Assembly (NCBI GenBank): GCA_007258455.2
Contig: VDFB02358134.1
Location: forward strand, 209,061,394 to 209,125,393
Direction: 5' to 3'
Length of the DNA stretch: 64,000 nucleotides
DNA from: Sequoia sempervirens
Lineage: Eukaryota > Streptophyta > Pinopsida > Cupressales > Cupressaceae
The notes under the pieces were generated by a model, which was not told the DNA's origin, made no database searches, and worked only from the letters and a program-made list of their open reading frames with translations. The position numbers were made by a program, and so were the translations under genes. Shown piece by piece: positions 46,485 to 56,385 of the stretch (positions are counted from its first letter, which is position 1; each line of letters opens with the position of its first letter).

Positions 46485-47901
46485 GGAGTTTGTTAGATTT
46501 TACACCCTCCTTTCAAGGAGAGAACAAAATATCACAATCTAAAGAGACTTGTGTAAGTATGACACCTTGTACTTAGCAAGAGGTATCTTTTTCACAAAAT
46601 AAAGGAACATTGTTTACTATTGATCAAGAGAGTATCTTGTCGAGACTCCTCTAAGATCATTTGATATCTCTCCCTCTAAGAACACAAAATAAATTTTACT
46701 ACAAGAATTCATTTTGTGCATATCATACAATTCATCATCATTATACTAATGAATGTAACACTTTGGGTAATAAAATTCAACATCTTAAGGATTGTGGTGC
46801 TCTTCCTTGTGTTGCAGCACCTAGTTCCTCTAATTGATACTAATTTTTATGTTTCTCATCAATCATCTCAGCTCATCCTTTTCTTGCACTAAGTGGGGGA
46901 AAGGGGTTAGGTAGCTTTGTTCTAGTATGACACTTGTTGATTATCTCTTTTGTCTCGTTGACCACCTTCTATGTATATATAAGAGCAAGCTTGGGGTGTG
47001 GATGACATGTCTTAAGTTGGCTCACATGTGATGCACTAAGTTATCTTTAGTATCGGATTTTGGGGAAACCACTTATCTATGATGTAGTTTCACTCGGGAA
47101 CATATGACTTGGCATAGGGATTTTTGAATAAGTTCTAATTTCTTCTACTTTAAATCCAATTTCTCACAACAAAGGTGTTCACAATCGCTTTAAAGAGGGG
47201 GCATACATCAACACTCATATTTCTTTGTGTGATTTTCCTTATTCTTGTGATGCATCCTCTTCTTGGTGGTGTCATTGGGTTTTATTTCCTCCAAGAGCAT
47301 GATATTTCTTTGACTTGTCCTCTCTTGGAGATGTTAGGCATGTTCCCTAAGAAGAGACCTAATACGAACTAAGCAAAGTATCATTGAACAAAAACCTTTA
47401 CTCGCATGTTTTTCATAGGTTCTTAGCATAACCTATCCTGTTAAGCAGGAAACAATAATGTGAGTGGCGATCTATCAGAGTTATCAAAAGGATATATTTT
47501 ACCAATACTATGGTAAGTATAGTGAGATCCAACACAAAGGCATGGATTTCTCACTAAGCCAACTTCCTGGGGGCTCACCTAGTGGACAACCTGAGGTTCC
47601 ATAAGCCTGAAGTGAGTGCGCACATCACTTGCATAGTGGACATCACATTCTACTTGTGAACGTTTTGGATAAACAACCAAAACATGTTCCACATCATGTT
47701 GGAAAGTTAAGGATTGATCCACCTCCTTTCCCTAGACAAACAACTGAGGCATGTTTCACATCACATTGGACAGTCAAAGCTTGATTCGTCTCCCTTTCTC
47801 TTAGGTATTTGATGGTGTATGATTGTGAATCTTTGTCATTGATGCATACATAAGTGTCTTGAATGCCTACTTTAGTGTGAGTTTGATATGGGGTCATACT
47901 C
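46485..47901 (+). other. Non-coding 3' region of E
   Basis: Shares with B the block AAGAGCAAGCTTGGGGTGTG (near 46980) and a CTAAGTGGGGGAAAGGGG purine tract (near 46888). A second purine run lies near 47193. No reliable frame. Confidence 0.6.
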
Positions 47902-47921
47902 TCACTAAAGTGAGGGCTAAA
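47902..47921 (+). other. Polypurine tract before the right B/E LTR
   Basis: CACTAAAGTGAGGGCTAAA abuts the TGTAGTGTAG start of the right LTR; one G changed to A compared with the middle tract. Confidence 0.7.
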
Positions 47922-48391
47922 TGTAGTGTAGAAAAAAGTATCCCTTTTTCACACTTAATTTGGGAATAATTAATAATAAAATGAGCTTAATGTTTCCTTA
48001 ATTTAGTGTTGTAATATGTTTAGCACATTCACATTAACTTTATGACCCTTCTTAATCAAATGCACTTAATCCAATTCCATATTTAGGGTGTTATAAAGTG
48101 TATCTTTACACTTTCACACTAATCTAGGGCTTTATTGATTAACTAAGGTTAATTGAGATTATTATGTCCCCTTTAATTCAAACCAAAGCTTAGTTAAGTG
48201 CATTTTTTGAGGGATAAAGCCCAACATTCATAAATGATGTTATACAACACTTGATTTTACAAGGTATGTGTCCTAGGTTAGTGACCTAGGACCCATTCAC
48301 CACCTAGAAAATAAGTCCTCACTAGGTCCTTGGACCCCTTTTTCACATGTCATTTCACATCCCCCGAAGTGTTTCCTAGTTAAGTATGCTA

Positions 48392-48421
48392 GGACCCATT
48401 TTCCACATGGTGAATGGGTCC
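48392..48421. other. Stem-loop motif with CCC/GGG arm change
   Basis: Left arm GGACCCATT and right arm GGTGAATGGGTCC. Where B has CTC pairing with GAG, this copy has CCC pairing with GGG, a paired substitution that keeps the stem. Confidence 0.65.
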
Positions 48422-48539
48422 TAACTTAACCCTAGGACCCCCCTTGGAATATGTTTTTGGTAGTATTTTAATGATTTCAAATCCTATATCTGATGTCGAC
48501 TTGTGTTATTTGCATTTAGAGAATTAAGAGTAAGATAAG

Positions 48540-48547
48540 TATAAATA
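48540..48547 (+). promoter_or_regulatory. TATA box of the right B/E LTR
   Basis: TATAAATA followed by CAAGGTTATCTCACATATTTTC, corresponding to the TATA boxes of the other B/E LTRs. Confidence 0.55.
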
Positions 48548-49428
48548 CAAGGTTATCTCACATATTTTCATCTAATAAAATCAATGAGCAAGTCCTAATA
48601 TCAAGTTTATGAGAGAAGGAGTTCACAAGAGCATTCAAGAAGGCATTCAAAGGGAATATTTATAGAAGTTTATTGCATCAACAAAAGATCATATCATCAT
48701 TTCAAAGTCATGCATGTAGCTGAGCTAATGTGATGATGTAGCATTGGTGATCAAGTTTCAGTGTTCAAAGCCATTATCCTATGGCAAGTTCATGATCAAG
48801 ATCTACAATCATTGAGGCCATTTCATGCTACGTTTTAGATTTGCAATCCAATATTTCAACAAGGTTTGGTGAGTTGTTACATATTGTTGTTCATTCATCA
48901 TTCATGTATGCATTGTTTCATTTCAAGGTTTAATTACCAAAACAAATTTTGACCAAGGAAAACCCCTATCCTCTAATAAAATAGCATTTTTCTTCTCCTT
49001 CTGTGTGATTGTAGGTTTTAGGTTGAAGATCAATTGGAAAGCAAAAGTTGGCAAAGTTGTCACCTTTCTTGCAAGAACACAAAAATTGAGCTACAAAATT
49101 TGTTTTTGAGTTTCTGACAGTGCCCCACTAGGATCTAGGAGTGCAAACATTAAAGAATAGAACCTAGAAATTGATTTTCTAGAACCCTAGCCAGGACCCA
49201 TTTGCCATTGGGCGAATGATTCCTTAGTGAGGCCTGAAAAAGCACTGTTTGCAATAGGTACACAACATTTGACCCTCTTAAAACGTGCCTTTTGATTGGT
49301 ATATCAGTTAGGTTTAATTTATGATTATCAATTACACATTATAACCCTCATAATTGAATCAAACACTAGTGAAATTTGGTTTATCATCTTGTTAATTCAT
49401 TTTGGTGAGCCTATTTTTCTATGTTTCA

Positions 49429-50345
49429 ATAGTACATCATTTTTTCTTTATCGTTCTCATCCTGTTGTGCTAATAAAGCACCTAGAGTTGTTGAAGTTTT
49501 TGATATGTATAGGATCAATGATTTTTCTGATAGAGGAGGCATCAAAATAGAAGGTGACACCAAATATTCCTTAATCTACTAAAAATATTGTTGGCACTTC
49601 TCTTCCTATTTAAAGGAAACATATTTGTGAAGAAGATGTGTAAAAGGATGAAACTTGTTAACTAACTAAGCTATGAATCTTCGGATTGACTGAAGTTTAC
49701 CTTGTAGGCTACAAATTTTTTTCAATGTCTTTGTTGGAGGCATTTCCATAATGGCCTTAATTGTAGTAGGATCCACTTTCATACCTCTTCGGGATACAAT
49801 GTACCCTAGTAGCTTTCTTGATGTAACACTAAAAGCACATTTCTTCGGATTGAGGTGTACCTTATATTTTTCTAACCTATCAAATATATGTGTTAGGACA
49901 TCTAGGTGACCTTGTATTGTTCTTGATTTTTATAGATCATCTACATAATCCTCTATGGTGATGTGAAAAATGTCATGAAAGATAGTGGTCATCACCCTTT
50001 GATAGGTAGCTCTAACGTTTCTAAGCCTAAATGACATGACATTCCAATAATAAGTTCCCCATGGACAAGTGAAGGAAGTCTTGTGTTGGTCTTCTAGAGA
50101 TATTTTAATTTGATTGTATCCTAAAAAACCATCCATGAGGGAGAGGATTTTGTGACCTATTGTTAAATCCACTATGATGTCTATGTTTGCCAAGGGAAAT
50201 TCATCCTTCAGAAAAACCTTGTTGAGATCTCTAAATCTAGTACAAATCCTTATGCCCCCAGTGGGCTTAGAAACCGATATAAGATTGGATACCCATTCAG
50301 GATAATATATCGATGTAATAAAACCAACACATAGGAGTTTTTATA
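49429..50345 (-). pseudogene. Reverse transcriptase and partial RNase H of element F
   Basis: From the 5' side: YYPEWVSNLISVSKP, then GIRICTRFRDLNK, LSLMDGFLGYNQIKI, CPWGTYYWNVMSFRLRN and YVDDL (near 49930), followed by a connection domain (RKLLGYIVSRRGMKVDPTTI) and RNase H start (LILYIS...LGALLAQQDEN). It is interrupted mid-domain at the LTR border. It is long and open in places (87 codons at 49930-50193) but has stops on both sides. Confidence 0.82.
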
Positions 50346-51209
50346 GCTTCACCTAAACCAAAAGTTCTATTTGCGGATGCATTTTGTGAAGCTTCTATTT
50401 CAATGGTTTTAATCCTAAAAAAACTATCAAGTGATGCACAACTAAGGATGGATCTAATCCAAACATGTCGGTGTAGGACCAAATGAAGTTGATCATACAG
50501 TTTTTCAAGAAAGATGTGAAATTATTCTTCTCTTCAGTGTCCAAAGAAGTTGCATAGAATATGATCTTAGGTGAATATCATGTTCCCACATTTATATTCT
50601 TAGAGTCTTATACTAGAACTGTTGATTTCTCTTGGTATTGAGCGTTAGTTGGGAGATTGAATCCTCCATCTTTGGGTGCCTCAAAGAGGTTTTCACCCTT
50701 AGATACATCCTTTATTTTTATTTTTTTCATGATCTGATAGCACCACATTGTGGTTTCCACTAGGGGATCTCTTTTTTAGTTTTAAATTTTTAATTTTGTG
50801 GCTGAAGGATTGAATCTCACCTCCAAAGTATGATCCTTCACCAAGTTCTATGTCAAAGTCTTCCATATGATCTCTAGGTGGAATGTCATATCTTAGTCCC
50901 ATAAACTCAACAATAGCTTCGTCATTTTGGAATATGTCTAAAACCGATGCTCGTTGTTGGTCCCAGTCAATTAGTTGAGGATAGACAAGTTGAATCTAAT
51001 ATTTTTTGGATGGCTAGTCAAAATGAAAGGGTAGCGATTGTATTAATAAAATTGTTCTTGAATGGTTCGGTGATGTACATGAAAGAGTGTTTTATGGAAT
51101 CATCATCATCAAATGTATTAACAACAAGAGAGGAAGGACCTTCCTCACAAATGGTATTTTTAGTGTTAGGAGTAACATTTTCCAAAAAACCACATCCTAG
51201 TCCTTGATT
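50346..51209 (-). pseudogene. Decayed connector of element F between G-patch and RT
   Basis: Fragments such as MGLRYDIPPRDHMEDFDIEL (about 50843-50902, minus strand) show that this was coding. It is acidic and heavily broken, with no further domain recognised. Confidence 0.5.
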
Positions 51210-51416
51210 CTTCTTACACTTTTACAAGATAATAGGTTCTCTCATACCTTTCTCACATATACCAAGGCCACCTTTTCTTTTGAATCCCATGTTTTTGATA
51301 AGCTGAAAACATTCGTTGTTGTGATCAAAAGAGATAGGTTTTGGTTCTTCATCTTCTTCTTCTTTCTTGTATAAACAAGTAGAAACATCCTCTTTGCCTA
51401 TGAATTCCTTGATCAA
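51210..51416 (-). pseudogene. G-patch domain of element F
   Basis: CFQLIKNMGFKRKGGLGICE, then KGMREPIIL, then KNQGLGCGF fit the G-patch pattern with its Gly-rich turns. It lies after the protease, as in regions B and E. Upstream is a Lys/Glu-rich spacer. Such domains bind nucleic acid and in some retroviruses act with protease or RT. Confidence 0.75.
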
Positions 51417-51575
51417 ATATCCCCATTTATTAAAAGATGTGTTTTTGAATTCAATGATAGTAGTATTATCTTCCTTAATTTATTGTGGTTTCCCTTATGA
51501 TCTTGGAGATAACAAAAATTTTCCAACACAAATGGATTGTTTGAGATGATAATCCCCACAATTGTTGTCTAGTAC

Positions 51576-52130
51576 TTAGATATTGAGATCATATTTAGGT
51601 TGGTTTGTTGAAGATAATGCAGCAAGGGAAGATGAGGCTTGATATGATGAGGATAAAGATGCTAGATCAACATAAGAAAATGAGGATAAGGAGATACCAT
51701 TTCTAGGAACTTGGAAGATCTTTAAGTATTTTTCTTCTAAGTTCTTGCAATATTGGAAAGGTTTTGGATCAACATAAATGGTGATATCTTCATCATTGTA
51801 GGGTAATTTAAAGCATTGGTGATAGGTTAAAGAGATAACTTGCATTGCATGAATCCAAGGGCATACCAAGAGAAGGTTATATGGTAGTTCAAGATCCAAT
51901 ACTTGACAGGTTGTTACTGCTATTCCCGGTCCCTCTTGAATGAGAAGTCTAATAGTACCTTCATAATCTCTCTCATTATCATCATAGGCCCTGATGGTAA
52001 TGCTTTTTTTTCACTAATCTCATCATAATATCCTATCTATTTTACAAGTTTCACAATACAAATGTTTAAGCCTATGCCACTATTTATAAATACTCTCTTG
52101 ATTTTATGTTTATGTATACAAACTTCTAGG
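51576..52130 (-). pseudogene. Aspartic protease of element F
   Basis: FINSGIGLNIC near 52060 is the active-site region: the catalytic Asp of the usual VDGG is Asn. SITIRAYDDNERDYEGTIRL and LDLELPYNLLLVCPWIHAMQ (about 51850-51900) follow. Element G has the same domain with an intact DGG. Confidence 0.75.
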
Positions 52131-53829
52131 TATAAAGCTTGATTATGATATATGTGTAAGGGAATATCTCTTTTAGAGAATACAAGATGAGGAGTAGAAG
52201 AAATATTCCCTATCCTAGCTTGAAACTATTCCATGTTAATGTCATTAGGTATGGAAGACTACTATGGCTTTAAATCCAAATCGTGTTTATGTTTCAGGGA
52301 TATTTTATGAAGTTCAAGAATAGATATCTATGTGGGATTCTTTTTTAGATGGTCAATAAGATTATACTCAACTTGTGAAGGCTTAGGGAAATCTTTAGAT
52401 TATAGTGGGACTCCTTGGATTGTAAATTTTCATCGTTGTGTAGTGACATTACACTCACAATTTTTAATGACTACAATTACGACTACAATGTGATGATTGG
52501 CTTCATAAGTAGCACCCACTATATTATCCTAGGAGTATGTGACTTTGTTAAAATACCATCCTTTTCCTTTGTCATTCCCTTTAGCATGGTCAAGGATTTG
52601 ATCCTTATAAATTCCCATCATTGTTACCAGATGTTCCAAGACAATGTTCAATGTCGACTTCTCCCTTGTTGATTAGATCTTGTATGATATTCTTTAGTTT
52701 CATGCAATTATTGGTTTTTGTCCTTTAGTTCTATGAAATTCACAATGGCCATTCTCACTATAGAGGAAGGTTTAAATTGTAGTTCATCATAATTTTTTTT
52801 CTCAGGTAATTTGATAAGGTTTGATTGAAGCAATTTATGTAAGACCACTTCAATAAGTTCTCCTAAAGGAGTGTATATCCATCAAGTGGTTGATTGAAGG
52901 GATTGTTAAGTCTTGGTGGTCCTCTTAGAGGATTTTGATTTTGATTGGTTAGTTGATTTCTTGGAGGATTATTTGGTTATTGTTTTAAACATTGTTTTTG
53001 AGGATTGTTAGATGGAGGTTGTATGTTTTGCATGAATTTAGCATCCACTACTCCATCATTGGTATCTTTTTTGTTCTTTTCCCATAGATGTGGCTTACCA
53101 TTTGAGCTAGAAGGTTGGTTTCTATTGTTGTACATCTTGATAAGTACTTTTTCAATATGGGCCTTATTAATAGTTATGCCTTTTTTAATGATGTCATCAA
53201 ATGTGTTGGGACATAGCATGGTCATTTGGAAGCTCAAATCGGTGTTTAGATTTCCAATGAAGATGTCAACAAGTTGTTTTTTAGGGATGAGACATTTTCA
53301 TTTACTTGCTTTATGTCACCATCATTGCAAGAAGAAAGAAAAAGTCTTTCCTTGTTTTTTTTACCTAGTACAAATCAGTCATAATGATGTTATGTTTTAT
53401 GTTATATGAGAAGTGATTGATGATTTTTTTGATAGTTTGTTGAATATTTTAATTCCAGGAGGTAAATGAGAAAACCATTCTATAGATTTCCCACCAAGGC
53501 TTCTTGGAAAGAGTCTCATCAAGTGAAACAGTGTTGGCTACCTCCATCCAAACCATGAAAAACTCTCATATCTGTTCAATAGGATCATAGGAATGTTTTG
53601 ATCATATGGATAGGGAAAAATGTTTGCTAAGGCATATATGTTCTTAGTCTACATCTGAGTTGTATGTCTGCTATCTTTTGATTGAGGTTTTGGATTTGTA
53701 ATGCTAACTCATTGCCTTGATTGTTTTGGGGAGGACTAGGTAGATTATAGTTGTAAGATGAGTTTCAAGTTTGCATTGGACCTTTAGGGGCATGCATTGA
53801 TATTAAAGAAAAAAATTTGGATTCTAAGG
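52131..53829 (-). pseudogene. gag and pre-protease linker of element F
   Basis: The gag core near 53450-53560 reads LMRLFPRSLGGKSIEWFSHL and PPGIKIFNKL. LCPNTFDDIIKKGITIN (about 53140-53215) and GVVDAKFMQNIQPP follow. A degenerate zinc-finger-like HCEFHRTKGQK lies near 52740, then a linker with KVEYNLIDHLKKNPT-type sequence near 52360. Several stops and shifts. Confidence 0.7.
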
Positions 53830-53933
53830 GTTGATATTTTGATGTTGAAGGTTAAAATTTTGATGTTGAGGTATAAGGTTTTGGTGTCGAGGGTTAAAAT
53901 TTTGATGTTGAGGGTTTACATTTTGATGTTGAT
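53830..53933 (-). repeat. Five copies of a 21-bp repeat, Pro-Ser-Thr heptapeptide
   Basis: Plus-strand unit TTAAAATTTTGATGTTGAGGG, imperfectly repeated. On the minus strand it reads PSTSKF-type heptapeptides at the N-terminal side of the element F gag. The array is cut on its right by the TGTAACACTCAAAACC sequence. Confidence 0.75.
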
Positions 53934-56385
53934 GTAACACTCAAAACCTTATAACAAGGAATTTACTTAGAATTTTAATCTTAAAGTAAAATGTACTCAT
54001 TTCATAAAAATAGGACATAAAATTTTCCTTTCAATAATTGAAATTGCAATTGCATATATATGTTATCATAAGCATAAAATAATAAATTCATTTCACTTTT
54101 CAAAATGAAAAGAATAAACAACTTTTCCTTTTTACTTTTTCCACATGAATGATTTCAAATAAATAACATGAACATTTAATATTTAAGAAACAAAGCCAGA
54201 GATCCATGTTTGAATACTTCATTTCTTTCTCAAAAGACTTAGCATGTCATCTAGAAGAGGAAAAGCATCACCCAGGTGCTTTACCTCCAACCACGGTTCA
54301 ACGATACCCCACACACCTTCCTAATTGGAAGTGGCCTTTCCCTTCAACAAAGGGAATAGTTATGAACCCTCTAGTAATTGTCATCGGAGCTTTGGTATTG
54401 TGCCCTACTTAACCAATACTGTAAAACAACTATGAAGACCTTCCAACTATGAATGAAAACTTTGATTACATTAATTATTCAAAATATAGTGAACCAACAT
54501 CTTGTGCAAGAAAATACTATTGCACTCACTTTGGCCAAATTATTTGTAATATATATAATCACTACTTTCTTAGAGTAATTTGTTCATTCACCCACCCTAA
54601 TCAACTTGGAGAACTAAATATGACCTATGGTTAAAACATACTATTGACCATTGGTTAACATTCCATACATATTTTCATTTAAGAAGTGATTCCTTTATCT
54701 ATGTCATACTCCTAGACACCTGTCAATCTCAAGCATAATACTGCTCCTTGATTACCATCCATCTTGAGTATAGTACTACCCCTAGACACTTGCTAATCTC
54801 GAGCATAGTATTGATCCCTGTCAAGACATAATTCATCTAGATTGGTTAAGTATTCCTGACTTTAGAACACCCATATTACATTCACATAATGTCTTGGACC
54901 TTGGAAACTACCTCATGTTCAATTTTCTTTCTTACTAAGTCAATAAATGATTTGATTGGTTATGCTTCACTAACCTTGAATACCCAATTTACATTCTCAT
55001 AACTTCTTGGGACTTGGAAACTACCACTTATTCAAGTCCTTTGTATTAACCATGAGAGTACATGATCTCCCATTCTAAGCACAAGTAGTTGATACAGATG
55101 TCATACTTGGTCACAAACTAAAAGTATTGACAAAATGATCAACATATATAAATAACAAATTTTAATCTTAAATTGAAGATTCCTTCTTCATATAATAGTC
55201 TCATATGTCCAATGTTTAGTTTTACTATATGATCCTTTCTTAGAATGTGAAGATTCACTAACTAAACAACTCATCTTGGTTGTTAAGAATTTCAAACTTG
55301 AACAATCGATTTACTTTCACGTAACTAGACCTAGGTCTTAGCTACAACCACTTGTTTGAATCTTTACCATAACCCCTGAGAGCAACTACTCTTGAGATAT
55401 AATCATTAATAAAATCTTGGCCTATCTGGTCATAATATGGTTTATTGATTACATATACTAATTCCCCATAGTGATGGTTATTTTTCCTTGAAGAATATAA
55501 CTTTCTTTAGGTTTTAGACTATCTTGGTAAAAACTGTAGTCTTGTTTACTAAGGATAAATTCAATTGTAGACCAATTGGTTCTACTATCATAAGACTTAT
55601 ATTCATAAGTGCATACCCACTAAGGTGGTAAAAATAACTAGATTGATATAGCATCATGGGCATTAGATTCCCCTGTTATGTTCTTGTAACATCTAGGGTC
55701 TAGGCTACTGCCTATCATAACCCATAATGTATGCTATTCACTTACTCTTAGGCTTTTTAGATAGATAATGATGATACTATTCCACCATCTTGATATACAC
55801 ATGGCCATTTAGATAATATTGACATTATGTCATACAGACATGGAAATATCATTATTTGAGCTACATAGAGGATTACTTTCTCTTACATTTTAAACTCCCA
55901 TTAATAAGTCATAAGGTTGGGTTCTCAATTCATCATAAGAGATGATGGGGTTTATGTTATGTAGTAAAATCAAGATTTTGAGCAACTAAGTCATGTGCAC
56001 TACCCACAAATTTGTATTACTCAAGCAACATAACACCCTATTTATTGTCATTTAACTCTTTTAAGAAAATAAACAATAAAGCTTGCTATTCCCTTGGCAA
56101 TCAAATCATATTCTCTATTATGATCTCATATATATTTTACTATATTTGAAATACGCGAAAGTATCTTTTCACTCATATTTTTAGAGAGATCAATACTAAA
56201 TATCATTAGTCTCGTATTTTCAAACTATATATGCTCATTCTCTTATACATTCATAAGAACCTATTTCTTTTATCATACTTCACATTCTTATTACAAGCTC
56301 TTTTATAGAAAATAATAGGTTTAAAAACAAATAGAACATGCCTATAAATTCCCTATTGATTGAAACAAGCTTCCTCTTGAGTCAT
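53934..56385. other. Non-coding, LTR-like region with dispersed repeats
   Basis: It starts TGTAACACTCAAAACC, the style in which many plant Gypsy LTRs begin, right at the break of the F repeat array. No matching second LTR or target duplication was found, so the LTR identity is a guess. It contains a two-copy repeat (CCTAGACAC at 54711 and 54781) and four diverged copies of a roughly 50-bp unit with CTTGGGACTTGGAAACTACC-like sequence (near 54880, 54993, 55313 and 55674). No gene seen. Confidence 0.4.
54711..54817. repeat. Two-copy direct repeat, 70-bp period
   Basis: CCTAGACACCTGTCAATCTC at 54711 and CCTAGACACTTGCTAATCTC at 54781, both continuing GAGCATA/AAGCATA-TA-T. Non-coding. Confidence 0.7.

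Larger units (their letters stand above)
12809..49428 (+). mobile_element. B/E chain: LTR-B-LTR-E-LTR, with element C inside
   Basis: Three related LTRs (12809-14710; 18316-19767 continued at 42686-43309; 47922-49428) flank two internal regions, B and E. A polypurine tract lies directly before the middle and the right LTR, and a primer-binding-like site follows the left and the middle LTR. The middle LTR therefore serves as 3' LTR of B and 5' LTR of E. Its first 120 bases and its last 130 bases resemble the right LTR more than the left. The flanks differ (GTCTA on the left, ATAGT on the right), so this is not one simple insertion; recombination between two elements is the likeliest origin. 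Neither internal region has RT or integrase. Confidence 0.75.
47922..49428 (+). repeat. Right LTR of the B/E chain
   Basis: It starts TGTAGTGTAGAAAAAAG and ends CTATGTTTCA. TATA box at 48540-48547 and stem-loop copies at 48289-48318, 48392-48421 and 49194-49223. It lacks about 350 bases present in the middle LTR (the TTACACTTGGTG to ATCCACC block), and its end lies inside the RNase H of element F. Confidence 0.75.
49429..53933 (-). mobile_element. Element F: minus-strand Gypsy fragment (gag to RNase H)
   Basis: Reading leftwards on the minus strand: tandem-repeat N-terminus, gag, zinc-finger-like segment, protease, G-patch, RT and the first part of RNase H. The RNase H is cut at 49429 by the right B/E LTR, and no integrase remnant is found on the left side of that chain. 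At the other end, about 53933, an LTR-like sequence begins. Same lineage as element G: both have KPH-W-KNK and GVVDAK in gag and the SYN/PYNLLL-PWIHA protease end. Confidence 0.8.
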
